Below are positions 26,128-35,003 of a DNA stretch of 64,000 bases, one piece after another. The first letter of the stretch is position 1. Each line of letters opens with the position of its first letter. The translations under genes were made by a program, and so were the position numbers. This stretch comes from Ralstonia pickettii DTP0602 (lineage in GTDB: Bacteria; Pseudomonadota; Gammaproteobacteria; Burkholderiales; Burkholderiaceae): positions 558,001 through 622,000 of the forward strand of contig CP006668.1 in assembly GCA_000471925.1 (NCBI GenBank), given 5' to 3'. The notes below the pieces were generated by a model that was not told the DNA's origin, searched no databases, and saw only the letters and a list, made by a program, of their open reading frames with translations.

Positions 26128-27120
26128 ATGACGACCTCACAATCGCGTCGTGCCGCCGCATGCTTCGGGCTGATCGCCGCGTTCGGCGCTCTGGCGGTAT
26201 CGGCCGCTGCTGCCGCCGAGAACCCCTATCCGTCCAAGCCCATCACGATCATCGTGCCGTATCCGCCTGGTGGCTCGAACGACATCTTCGCCCGCATCGT
26301 GGCGAAGGAACTCGGCGAGGAACTGAAGCAGCCGGTAATCATCGACAACCGCCCCGGAGCGAGTGGCAACACGGGAACCGGCATGGCGGCCAAGTCAGCG
26401 CCGGACGGCTATACCCTGGTCGCGGTCTCGTCGAGCATGACGACCAATGCGGCGGTGCAGAGCAAGCTGCCATACGATGCGGTCAAGAGCTTTGCGCCGG
26501 TGGCGATGGTTGCCAAGGGGCCGTTCATCGTGGCGGTCAGCAACGACTTTCCTGCCAAGACGCCGCAGGAACTGATCGGCGCGATCCGCGCCAACCCGGG
26601 CAAGTTCAACTACGCGTCTTCCGGCCCCGGCAGCGTCAACCAGTTCGGCACCGAACTGCTCAAGGCCAAGGCCGGCAAGCTGGCCATTACGCACGTACCC
26701 TACCGTGGCATGGGCCCCGCCATCACCGACCTGATCGGCAACCAGACCCAGGTGCTGATCTCGAGCGGTCCCTCGCTGCTGCCGATGGTCCGGGCCGGCA
26801 AGGTGCGGGCCGTGGGTATCACCAGCCTGAAGCCAAGCCCTGTCGCGCCGGACCTGGTGCCGATGGCGAGCGCGGTCCCTGGCTACGAGTTTGAACTCTG
26901 GTGGGGCTTTCTCGCGCCTGCAGGCACGCCGCCGGCGGTCATCACGCGGCTCAATGCGGCGGTGAACCAGGCGCTGGCGACGCCCGCCGTCAAGGCGGCC
27001 ATCCTCAGGGAAGGGGCCGAGGCGAAGCCCGTCACTCCCCAACAGTTCGCCGAGACGATTGCGGCCGATGTGGTCCGGTGGAAGGCGCTGGCCAAGCAGC
27101 AGAACATTGTCGCGGATTGA
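26128..27120 (+). CDS. Bug/TctC family tripartite tricarboxylate receptor
   Basis: A 330-residue periplasmic binding protein with a signal peptide ending near AAAAE (~residue 31). Family motifs are YPSKPITIIVPYPPGGSNDIFAR, DNRPGASGNTG and the ligand loop FNYASSGPGSVNQFG. AGGAGACAG precedes the ATG. It is the second gene of the lyase/CoA-transferase operon and probably binds the acid that the operon degrades. Confidence 0.9.
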   Translation: MTTSQSRRAAACFGLIAAFGALAVSAAAAAENPYPSKPITIIVPYPPGGSNDIFARIVAKELGEELKQPVIIDNRPGASGNTGTGMAAKSAPDGYTLVAVSSSMTTNAAVQSKLPYDAVKSFAPVAMVAKGPFIVAVSNDFPAKTPQELIGAIRANPGKFNYASSGPGSVNQFGTELLKAKAGKLAITHVPYRGMGPAITDLIGNQTQVLISSGPSLLPMVRAGKVRAVGITSLKPSPVAPDLVPMASAVPGYEFELWWGFLAPAGTPPAVITRLNAAVNQALATPAVKAAILREGAEAKPVTPQQFAETIAADVVRWKALAKQQNIVAD

Positions 27121-27144
27121 ACCCCTAGCTGATTCGGAGGCTGT

Positions 27145-28341
27145 ATGCAAACCAACACCACTGCCGGGGAAGATGTCTTCGGCTCAAACCGGGCGGGACA
27201 GCCAGGTCCACTGAGCGGCGTACGCGTGCTCGACCTGAGCGCCTATATCGCGGGGCCGTACGGCTGCTCACTGCTCGCCGACCAGGGCGCGGACGTCATC
27301 AAGGTCGAGCCGCCCGTGGGCGACAACCTGCGCAAGTATCCCTCGACACTGGCAGCCGAAAGCCGGGCCTTCCTCGGCGTCAACAGAAGCAAGCTGGGCG
27401 TCGTGCTCGACCTGAAGAACCCGGCCGATCTGGAGCGGCTGCTGGCGTTGGTGCGCAATGCGGACGTGCTGGTGCATAACTTCCGCCCCAGCGTGCCGGG
27501 CCGGCTCGGCATTGGCTACGAGCAGCTCATTGCCGTCAACCCGCGCCTGATCTACTGCGCCGTCACAGGCTACGGCGAGACGGGCCCGCTGAAGGACAAG
27601 GCCGGTTACGACCAGGTGCTGCAGACCATGACCGGCATGTGCACGCTGCAGGGCAAGCACGGGGGGCCGCCGGAGATCCTGTACGGCTCCGTGGTTGACT
27701 ACTATGCCTCGGCCCTGGTCGCAGGTGCGGTATCTTCGGCGCTCTACGAGCGGGAGAAGAGCGGGGCAGGGCAGTATGTGGGCGTGTCGCTGCTGCGCGC
27801 GGCGCTGACCATGCAATCGGCCCGGATGGTCTGGGCCGAATCGGAGCCCAGGGAGATTGGGCGCGACATGCGCTCGGGCGGGATTACCGGCATTCATCCG
27901 ACCAGGGACGGCTACATCTATATCTCGGCAAATACCCCGCATTTCTGGCGGGCGCTGTGCGAGAAGACCGGCCTGGCCGATCTGCTGTCGACCGATCGCT
28001 ACGACAGCGTGCGCAAGCGCGCCGAGCATCATGGGGAAATCGTGCCCCGCCTGCACGCGGCATTGCAGGAGCGATCGGCCCTGGAATGGGAGATCATATT
28101 CGGCGAGGAGGTGCCGTGCGCGGCCGCGCGCTCGGTGGAGGACATGTTCGATTTTCCCCAGGTCGCCGCGGAAGAGATGCTGGCAACGTTCGATCACCCC
28201 GTGGTTGGCCGTTATCGCGGCTTCACGCGCGCCGTGAAGTTCGGGCGCACGCCCGGTCCGGAGCCGTTCGCCGCCCCGGCGCTCGATCAGCATGGGGACA
28301 GGGTCCGTGAAGCAGCGGACAGGCTGGCACGGCATGCCTGA
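27145..28341 (+). CDS. Family III CoA-transferase (CaiB/BaiF)
   Basis: A 398-residue class III CoA-transferase. N-terminal GVRVLDLSAYIAGPYGC, then GADVIKVEPPVGDN, NRSKLGVVLDLKNP, and NADVLVHNFRPSVPGRLG mark the CoA-binding fold. The catalytic aspartate is expected in YGSVVDYYAS. It moves CoA from a donor thioester to a carboxylate, making the substrate for the CitE-like lyase of the same operon. GGAGG lies a few bases before the ATG. Its last 8 bases overlap the next gene. Confidence 0.9.
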   Translation: MQTNTTAGEDVFGSNRAGQPGPLSGVRVLDLSAYIAGPYGCSLLADQGADVIKVEPPVGDNLRKYPSTLAAESRAFLGVNRSKLGVVLDLKNPADLERLLALVRNADVLVHNFRPSVPGRLGIGYEQLIAVNPRLIYCAVTGYGETGPLKDKAGYDQVLQTMTGMCTLQGKHGGPPEILYGSVVDYYASALVAGAVSSALYEREKSGAGQYVGVSLLRAALTMQSARMVWAESEPREIGRDMRSGGITGIHPTRDGYIYISANTPHFWRALCEKTGLADLLSTDRYDSVRKRAEHHGEIVPRLHAALQERSALEWEIIFGEEVPCAAARSVEDMFDFPQVAAEEMLATFDHPVVGRYRGFTRAVKFGRTPGPEPFAAPALDQHGDRVREAADRLARHA

Positions 28342-29224
28342 CCCGCGCTACGGCGGCCCGATCCCGCCGGTGTCGAACAGTTCGGCAAGCTGCGCGCCAC
28401 ACAGCGCAGCGCTCGCCAACGCCTGCGATGCTCACTTGCACATCTATGACCCGCGCTTCGCGGCGATTGCGCCAGTGGTGGCAAATGCAACCGTGGAAGA
28501 CTACCGTGGCGTGCAAGCGCTGCTTGGCACGAGCCGCGCGGTCATCGTGCAGCCTCGCTGTTATGGCACAGACAACAGCGCCACGCTCGATGCGATCCAG
28601 CAGTTGGGTATCGGCAATGCGCGCGGCGTTGCCGTGGTGTGGCCGGATGTGACAGACGAGACCCTGCACGCCCTGCATGCGGGCGGTATCCGTGGCATCC
28701 GGTTCTCCCTCTACACCGAGGCCCATGCGGTGGTGAGCTTCGGGATGGTGGAAGAACTTGCCAATCGTGTTGCCGGGCTGGGCTGGCATCTGCAATTGCA
28801 CTGGACCGCAGACCAGATCGTCGCCCGCCGCGACCTGCTTGCACGCCTGCGCACGCCGCTGGTATTCGACCATCTGGCCCGCCTGCCGCTGCCCGGCGGT
28901 ACCGCGCACCCTGCGTTCTCACTCGTATCCAACCTGCTGGCGCGTGGCAATGCGTGGCTGAAGCTGTCCGGCGCGTATCTGGATTCCGTCGTCGGCGCCG
29001 CCGGGCGCTATGCGGACATCGACCCCGTGGCGATGGCATGGGTGCGCACCGCGCCGGAACGGCTGGTGTGGGGCAGTGACTGGCCCCACTCCACGGAGAC
29101 CCGCTTCAAGCCGGACGATGCCTTGCTGTACGACCTGCTGGCCCACTGGACCGGCACTGAGGCGCTCCGGCGGCGCATCCTGGTGGACAACCCCGCCCTA
29201 CTGTACGGATTCGAGACTGTATAG
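28334..29224 (+). CDS. Amidohydrolase 2 family protein (PDC-lactonase-like)
   Basis: A 296-residue TIM-barrel metal hydrolase. CDAHLHIYDPRFA carries the HxH metal ligands near the N-terminus. GIRGIRFSLY, VFDHLARLPLP (third His) and VWGSDWPHS (metal Asp) follow in the order typical of 2-pyrone-4,6-dicarboxylate lactonase and related enzymes. It probably opens a lactone or hydrolyses an amide/ester in the pathway. The ATG at 28334 lies inside the CoA-transferase stop (ATGCCTGA overlap), so translation is coupled. Confidence 0.86.
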   Translation: MPDPRYGGPIPPVSNSSASCAPHSAALANACDAHLHIYDPRFAAIAPVVANATVEDYRGVQALLGTSRAVIVQPRCYGTDNSATLDAIQQLGIGNARGVAVVWPDVTDETLHALHAGGIRGIRFSLYTEAHAVVSFGMVEELANRVAGLGWHLQLHWTADQIVARRDLLARLRTPLVFDHLARLPLPGGTAHPAFSLVSNLLARGNAWLKLSGAYLDSVVGAAGRYADIDPVAMAWVRTAPERLVWGSDWPHSTETRFKPDDALLYDLLAHWTGTEALRRRILVDNPALLYGFETV

Positions 29225-29256
29225 CCGGCCCGAACCAATAAAAAATCGGAGACAAC

Positions 29257-30222
29257 ATGAAAACGATCCTGCACCGCCTTGGCAAAGGCCTGGCGATTCT
29301 GGCTGCGGCGGTGCCGCTCGGCGCCTTCGCGTTCCCCGACAAGCCGATCCGCATGGTGGTGCCCTATTCGGCGGGTGGTGGTGCCGATAACACGGCGCGC
29401 GTCGTGGCCCAGAAGATGGGAGAGATCCTCGGGCAGACTGTCGTCATCGACAACAAGCCGGGCGCTGGCGGCGTCATCGGCGCCGACGTCGTGGCCAAGG
29501 CTACCCCGGATGGCTATACGGTGCTGTACGACGCCTCGGCGTTTGCGGTCAACGGCGCGCTGCGCAAGCTGCCGTTCGATCCGACAGGCGATTTCATTCC
29601 GATCTCGCTGGTGGCGACCGCGCCGCAGATCCTGGTGGTTGCGGCGAACGCGCCTTACAAGACCGTTGCCGACTTCATCGCCTCGGCAAAGAAGTCGCCC
29701 GGCAAGCTGACCTATGCCTCCGCCGGCGCTGGCACGGGCTCGCACCTCGCTGCGGAGATGTTCAATGAGCAGGCCAAAATCGAATTGCTGCATGTTCCGT
29801 ACAAGGGCGGCGCGCCGGCGCTGACCGATGTGATGGGCGGGCAGGTCGCATCCTATTTCGGCAATACTGCGTCGACGCTGCAATACGTGGCCGGTGGCAA
29901 GCTGCGTGCGCTGGCGGTGACCTCCAGAACGCGCATGAAGGCCTTGCCCAATACGCCGACCTTGGCCGAGAGCGGCATGCCGGACTATGAAGTGCTTGAG
30001 TGGAACGGCGTGTTCCTGCCCAAGGGCACCGCACCGGATCGCGTGCAGGCAATTGCCAGTGCCGTACAGAAGGCGGTGGCCGATCCGGGGGTGCGCGCCA
30101 GGCTGCAGCAAGCCGGACTCGATCCGGTGGGCAACACGCCGCAGGCGTTCAAGGGCTTCCTGCAGACCGAGTCGGCGCGCTGGCATGCCCTGGTCCAGGC
30201 ACGTGGCATCCGCGTTGAATAA
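29257..30222 (+). CDS. Bug/TctC family tripartite tricarboxylate receptor
   Basis: A 321-residue periplasmic binding protein: signal peptide to about AFAF (residue 24), FPDKPIRMVVPYSAGGGADNTAR, DNKPGAGGVIGADVV, and ligand loop LTYASAGAGTGSHLAAEMF. The ribosome site GGAG lies 7 bases before the ATG. It is the second Bug protein of one operon and its last gene; an 18-bp-stem terminator follows 60 bp after its stop. Confidence 0.9.
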   Translation: MKTILHRLGKGLAILAAAVPLGAFAFPDKPIRMVVPYSAGGGADNTARVVAQKMGEILGQTVVIDNKPGAGGVIGADVVAKATPDGYTVLYDASAFAVNGALRKLPFDPTGDFIPISLVATAPQILVVAANAPYKTVADFIASAKKSPGKLTYASAGAGTGSHLAAEMFNEQAKIELLHVPYKGGAPALTDVMGGQVASYFGNTASTLQYVAGGKLRALAVTSRTRMKALPNTPTLAESGMPDYEVLEWNGVFLPKGTAPDRVQAIASAVQKAVADPGVRARLQQAGLDPVGNTPQAFKGFLQTESARWHALVQARGIRVE

Positions 30223-30284
30223 CAACGGCTCTGCCATGGCAGCCGCCTCTCTTTTTGACGCTCGCGTTGAGAGTGGGGACGCTG

Positions 30285-30328
30285 ACGAGAAAGGCGGGCA
30301 AGCCGACTTGCCCGCCTTTCTCGTTTTC
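30285..30328 (+). terminator. Strong intrinsic terminator
   Basis: An 18-bp perfect stem is formed by 30285-30302 and 30307-30324 around the loop CCGA, and TTTT continues at the 3' side on the plus strand. It separates the rightward Bug gene from the leftward truncated CoA-transferase, whose stop is at 30345, so it may serve both directions. Confidence 0.85.
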
Positions 30329-30344
30329 TCTGCGCAAGCAAGCG

Positions 30345-31247
30345 TCAGATGATGCCCGCAGCCTTGAGTCCCTGCAGCTGCTCCGGGGTGAGGCCGAGCT
30401 TGCGGAACAAGATTTCGTTGTGCTCGCCGATTGCGGGTCCGGTGCGTACCGGCAGCGGCGCGTGTCCTGAGAAGCGCGGCACCACGCAAGGTGCCGGGAT
30501 CGTGCCGAGATCCGCGTCGGGCAGGCGGACAATGGCCTCGCGTGCCTTGAGGTGCGGGTCTTCGATGACGTCGGCGATGCTGAAGATCTTGCTGAACGGC
30601 ACGTCGCAGCGTTCGAGGGCGGCCGCTGCCTCGGCGTAGGAGCGCGATGCGAACCAGGCGGCGATCATGCCGTCGAGCACGCGAAGGTTGCGGATGCGGC
30701 TGGCGTTGTCGCAGTAGTCGGAAGATGTCGCCATCTCCGGCCTGCCGATCGCATCGGCCAGGCGCCGGAAGGTGACATCGGGCGAGGCCACCACGGTGAG
30801 CCAGACGCTGTCCCCGGTCCGGTACATATTGGAAGGCGCCGCATAGGTGGTGAGGTTGCCGGCGCGCTCGCGTGCCTGTCCAAGTTGCTCATATTCCACC
30901 GGCAACGGCTCGAGGATGCGCAGCAGCGCCTCGGTGGCCGACAGGTCGATCTCCCGCCCGCGCTGGCCTGGTGCGCGACGGCTGTCCGCAACAGCCGCCG
31001 CGATGGCGAATGCGCCGAACATACCCGCCACCATATCGCCGACCGGGTAGTTCATATGCATCGGGCTGCCGCCTTGCTCGCCGCAGAGATTGGTGAAGCC
31101 GCTCATGGCCTCGAAGATGCGCGCAAAGCCGGGTCTTCCTGCATAGGGGCCGGTCTGCCCGAAGCCGGTCAGGCGCAACACCGTCAAGCGCGGATTGGCC
31201 GCAGTAGCGACCTGATTTTTATGTGGTGTCTCCCATTGAATAGTCAT
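30345..31247 (-). pseudogene. N-terminally truncated family III CoA-transferase
   Basis: A 300-residue frame that starts MTIQWETPHKNQVATAANPRL and joins CaiB/BaiF homology at the middle of the protein (LRLTGFGQTGPYAGRPGFARI). The catalytic Asp region (NYPVGDMVAGMFG) and the full C-terminal part up to LKAAGII are kept. About 110-120 N-terminal residues are absent: the LDLTR..AGP strand, VIKVE motif and ENFRPG loop that bind CoA. Full-length relatives have ~400 residues. It lies 45 bp downstream of a Bug gene in the same orientation. Most likely it is a deletion remnant; a shortened functional protein is unlikely. Confidence 0.75.
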
Positions 31248-31292
31248 TCTCTGGCCCGCGTCCGGCGTGCGGAGGCGGGCGGGCGGTGCCCA

Positions 31293-32258
31293 TCAATCGA
31301 TGCGTACGTTGGCCCGCTTCACTGCATCGCCCCATTTGGTACGTTCGGATGCGATAAAGCTGCCGAACTCCTTGCGGCTCATTGGCACAGTCACCGCACC
31401 GAGGTTGCTGATAGCCGCCTGCCAGTCTGGGGTGGCCACGATCCTGGCGATCTCCGTGGCAAGCTTGTCCGAGATAGCCGCGGGCACGCGCCGGGGTGCG
31501 ACCACGCCGATCCATGCGTCGGCCTGGAAGCCCGGATAGCCAGAATCGCCGATGGTCGGCACTGCCGACATCGTCGGGATGCGCTTCTGGCTGGCGACCG
31601 CCAGCGGCTTGAGCTTGCCTTGCCGGACCAGCGGCTGGACGATGGAAGCTACCTCGAACATCACGTCGACCTGGCCGCCGGCGAGATCGGTCAGCGCGGC
31701 CACGCCACCCTTGTACGGAACGTGGGTGAGATCGATGCCGGCGCGATGCCGGAACATCTCCATCGCCAGGTGATTGGTCACGCCATTGCCGCCTGAGGCG
31801 TAGTTGACCTTGCCCGGATGCTGGCGGGCGTAGCGGACCAGGTCCTCAACCGAGTTGAAGGGCGAGCGGGCGTTGACGACCAGCACCAGCGGGAACAGCC
31901 CGAGAAAGCCAATGGGCTCGAAGTCGCGCGTGCTGTCGTACTTCAGGCTGGGGTAGATCCAGGGATTGACGGTCAGCGGCCCGCTCGACGTGGCGAGGAT
32001 GGTGTAGCCATCGGCATCGGCGCGCGCGGTCATCTCCGCGGCCAGGCCGGCGCCGACACCCGGCTTGTTCTCGACGAAGAACGACTGCCCCATGGCTGCA
32101 GTGAGCCGCTGGCCGAGCATGCGCGCGACGACGTCGGTGGTCTGCCCGGCAGGGAAGCCGACCAGCACGCGTACCGGCTTGGTGGGGTATTCCGCGAGTG
32201 CGGGCAGCGCGGCCGCGGCCGACAACAGCATGGTCAGTACAAGCTTTGGTAGATGCAT
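31293..32258 (-). CDS. Bug/TctC family tripartite tricarboxylate receptor
   Basis: A 321-residue periplasmic binding protein. The signal peptide ends at ALAE. YPTKPVRVLVGFPAGQTTDVVARM, ENKPGVGAGLAAEM and ligand loop VNYASGGNGVTNHLA are visible. The ATG at 32258 is preceded by GGAGACAAG; the frame extends 16 codons upstream without signal-peptide character. It is downstream of the CoA-transferase, PrpD and acyl-CoA dehydrogenase genes on the same strand and likely serves as their substrate receptor. Confidence 0.9.
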   Translation of the reverse strand: MHLPKLVLTMLLSAAAALPALAEYPTKPVRVLVGFPAGQTTDVVARMLGQRLTAAMGQSFFVENKPGVGAGLAAEMTARADADGYTILATSSGPLTVNPWIYPSLKYDSTRDFEPIGFLGLFPLVLVVNARSPFNSVEDLVRYARQHPGKVNYASGGNGVTNHLAMEMFRHRAGIDLTHVPYKGGVAALTDLAGGQVDVMFEVASIVQPLVRQGKLKPLAVASQKRIPTMSAVPTIGDSGYPGFQADAWIGVVAPRRVPAAISDKLATEIARIVATPDWQAAISNLGAVTVPMSRKEFGSFIASERTKWGDAVKRANVRID

Positions 32259-32347
32259 CTTGTCTCCTATTTCTCTGTATGACGCCGGCGTTTGCAGCCG
32301 GCACACCCGCGCGCGGTGGCGCGCCAGTCGGTACTTCCAGTCCCGTG

Positions 32348-33589
32348 CTAGCGGATCGCCCCCGCCGCGCGCATGCCCCTGATCTCTTCCTGTCCATACC
32401 CCGCAGCCAGCAGGATCGCGTCGGTGTGCTCGCCAAGCATCGGCGCGCGCTGGCGCACCGCGCCGGGGGTGGCACTGAGCTTGATCGGCACGCCGGCGAT
32501 CCTGACCGGCGTGGCCGAGCCCGGTTGCTCAACGTCGACCAGCATTTCGCGCACGCGGTAGTGCGGGTCCTCGAAGATCTCCGTCGAGGTGTAGACCGGA
32601 CCGAACGGCACCTTGCCACCCAGGCACTGTGCGATCTCCTCCTTGGTGCGCGCCGTGCTGAACGCTTCGATCGCGTCGATCACCTGCTGTGCGTTGCGCA
32701 CGCGCGCGGCGTTGGTGGCGAAGTCCTCGTCGGTGGCCATGTCGGGGCGGCCGATGGCGTGGGCCAGCTTGATCCAGAACGCGTCGGTGGCGCAGGCGAT
32801 CGAGACGTAGCCATCGCGGGCGCGAAACAGGCCGAACGGGCACAGCAGCGGGTGGCGGTTGCCTTCCGGCGCAGGCACGGTGCCGGTGTAGGAGGTCTGG
32901 TAGACGATGCGCTCGCACATGGCCAGCACGGCGTCGGTCATGGCCACGTCGACGAACTGGCCTTCGCCGGTCTCGCGCGCGCGATGCACCGCGGCCAGGA
33001 TGCCGATGCACAGCATCAGCGCCGGCACGGTGTCGCCGACGCCGGGACCGATCTTGGTCGGGGTGTCGCGGTCCGGTCCGGTGATTCCCATCATGCCGCC
33101 CATGGCCTGCGAGACCACATCATAGGCCGGCCATTGCGCATAGGGGCTCTCGCCGCTGCGCGGATCGCCGAAGCCGCGCACGGTGCCATAGACCAGGCGC
33201 GGATTGGTCTCGCGCAGGGCTTCATAGGCCAGCCCCAGTCGCTCCATCACGCCGGCCCGGAAGTTCTCCACCACGATGTCGGCACCGTCGATCAGCTTGC
33301 GCACGATCTCGCGGCCGGCGTCGGTCTTCAGGTCGACGGCGATGGATTGCTTGTTGCGGTTGACGCTCTGGAAATATCCGCCATAGTCGCGCAGCGTATC
33401 GTCGGCGCAGAAGGGACCGGTGATGCGCGTGCCGTCGCCAGTCATGGCTTCGACCTTGATGACGTCGGCCCCGTGGTCGGCCAGCATCTGCGTGCAAAAG
33501 GGGCCGGCCAGCATCTGGGTGAGGTCCACCACACGCAGGCCGGCAAGGGCGCCAGCGGGCTTGGAAGCGGACGGTTGTGATTGCTGCAT
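32348..33589 (-). CDS. Family III CoA-transferase, candidate itaconate/methylsuccinate CoA-transferase
   Basis: A 413-residue CaiB/BaiF protein: LRVVDLTQMLAGPFCTQML, GADVIKVEAMTGD, NRNKQSIAVDLKTD, ADIVVENFRAGVMERLG. The catalytic Asp is expected in GPGVGDTVPA. GGAG lies 7 bases before its ATG. It is in a leftward run behind an acyl-CoA dehydrogenase and an MmgE/PrpD gene. By analogy with bacterial itaconate clusters it would activate a C5-dicarboxylate to its CoA ester, using succinyl-CoA. That assignment is inference from context. Confidence 0.88.
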   Translation of the reverse strand: MQQSQPSASKPAGALAGLRVVDLTQMLAGPFCTQMLADHGADVIKVEAMTGDGTRITGPFCADDTLRDYGGYFQSVNRNKQSIAVDLKTDAGREIVRKLIDGADIVVENFRAGVMERLGLAYEALRETNPRLVYGTVRGFGDPRSGESPYAQWPAYDVVSQAMGGMMGITGPDRDTPTKIGPGVGDTVPALMLCIGILAAVHRARETGEGQFVDVAMTDAVLAMCERIVYQTSYTGTVPAPEGNRHPLLCPFGLFRARDGYVSIACATDAFWIKLAHAIGRPDMATDEDFATNAARVRNAQQVIDAIEAFSTARTKEEIAQCLGGKVPFGPVYTSTEIFEDPHYRVREMLVDVEQPGSATPVRIAGVPIKLSATPGAVRQRAPMLGEHTDAILLAAGYGQEEIRGMRAAGAIR

Positions 33590-33610
33590 GCTTGACTCCG
33601 AAGGGGCGGC

Positions 33611-34987
33611 TCAGGCGGCGGCGCCGGCCATGAAAGCGTGGATGCGGGGATACAGCGCGGCAGCCGGCAGCGCATCGAGTTCCTCGACGAAGGCCCACAG
33701 CGCTTCCGCCTGCGCCAAGCCGACCAGCGCCGCGGCCTTGGTCCTGAGCTTGGTGGCCTTGCGCGCGTAAGGCATCGGGTCGCTCAGTTCGACGTGTGCG
33801 GTGTGGACGGCGCCGGCGCGCGTGTCTACGCGCGCGTGGCAGGCCGTATCGGCAATCGCCGGATCGGCTTCGATGATCACGCGGCGGGCGAGGTCGAGCA
33901 GCACGGGGTCTTCGCAACGCGCGTCGGTAAACGAGTCGAGCGCAGCGGTGTCGATACCGGCCAGTACCATCGCCGCGGTCAGCGACAGGCTGAACTTGGC
34001 TTCCAGGCCGGTGCGCGGCCGTTCGATGCAGCAGACCGGCAGCCACTGCGGGTTGATGCGCAGCCTGACCTGTTCGATGTCCTGTGCATGCAAGGCGTGG
34101 TCCGCACGCAGCGCCAGCAGCGCCTCCAGGGCAGGGTGGGTGCCGTGGCAGCAGGCGTGGAACTTGTATTGCACATCGGCAAAGCGGAAAACTTCCGGCA
34201 ACCCGTCGAAAGGGGCAGCCACGCCGCCCTCGCGCACGCCGTGCGTGGCGGCAAAGCCGCCGGCGCACTCGATGGCGTCGGGACGCGAAATAAAGCCGAG
34301 CCCGGCCAGCGTCGCGGCCTCGACCCCGCTAGATGCCGCCATGCCGGCATGGAAGGGCTTGCTCATGGTGCCGAACTGGCATTTGAGGCCGCTCGCCCGC
34401 GTGGCGGCCAGGCCAAGTGCGTAGCCAGCCTGCACCGCATCGAGCCCGAGCAGGCGTGCGCTTGCCGCAGTGGCGCCAAATGCGCCAGAAGTGGCGGTCT
34501 GGTGGAAGCCGGCGTTGTAGTGAGGGCGGCCCAGCCAGCCGCCCACGCGGCAGGTCACCTCGACGCCGGTCAGGAAGGCTTCCAGCAGGGCCTTGCCGTC
34601 CGCCTGCTGCCGCTCGGCAACGGCGAGCGCGGCTGGCAGTACTGCGACGGTCGAGTGCCCGACAAAGTCGAAGTGGGTGTCGTCGTAGTCCAGCGCATGC
34701 GAGGCGGCGCCATTGAGCAGCGCCGCAGCACGCGCCGGCACACGTTCGGCCATGCCGAAGGCGCTGGCCTGCGGGGTGCCGGCTTCGCCGCGGACCATGG
34801 TCCGCACCGCCTGGCTGACGGGCTCGCCGGCGCCGGCCAGTGCCACCGCAAAGAAGTCATAGACCGACAATCGCGCGATGCCGAGCGCCTGCTCAGGCAA
34901 GCGCAGCGCGCGGTCGACGGCGAAACGCGCGGCCTGCCGGCTGATGCCGGCGCCGGCGAGGTCCGTAACTCGTGGGGATGTGTGCAT
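33611..34987 (-). CDS. MmgE/PrpD family protein
   Basis: A 458-residue protein of the 2-methylcitrate dehydratase / cis-aconitate decarboxylase superfamily. Markers include NGAASHALDYDDTHFDFVGHS, FHQTATSGAFGATAASARLLGLD, SKPFHAGMAASSGVEAA and YKFHACCHGTHPALEAL. The family includes enzymes that dehydrate methylcitrate or decarboxylate cis-aconitate to itaconate. Such a gene is also found in the Pseudomonas itaconate cluster, where its role is unclear. The ATG at 34987 has CCGGAG upstream. It lies 21 bp before the CoA-transferase gene and 16 bp after the acyl-CoA dehydrogenase gene, so they are one operon. Confidence 0.88.
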   Translation of the reverse strand: MHTSPRVTDLAGAGISRQAARFAVDRALRLPEQALGIARLSVYDFFAVALAGAGEPVSQAVRTMVRGEAGTPQASAFGMAERVPARAAALLNGAASHALDYDDTHFDFVGHSTVAVLPAALAVAERQQADGKALLEAFLTGVEVTCRVGGWLGRPHYNAGFHQTATSGAFGATAASARLLGLDAVQAGYALGLAATRASGLKCQFGTMSKPFHAGMAASSGVEAATLAGLGFISRPDAIECAGGFAATHGVREGGVAAPFDGLPEVFRFADVQYKFHACCHGTHPALEALLALRADHALHAQDIEQVRLRINPQWLPVCCIERPRTGLEAKFSLSLTAAMVLAGIDTAALDSFTDARCEDPVLLDLARRVIIEADPAIADTACHARVDTRAGAVHTAHVELSDPMPYARKATKLRTKAAALVGLAQAEALWAFVEELDALPAAALYPRIHAFMAGAAA

Positions 34988-35003
34988 GGTCGGGCTCCGG
35001 CGT

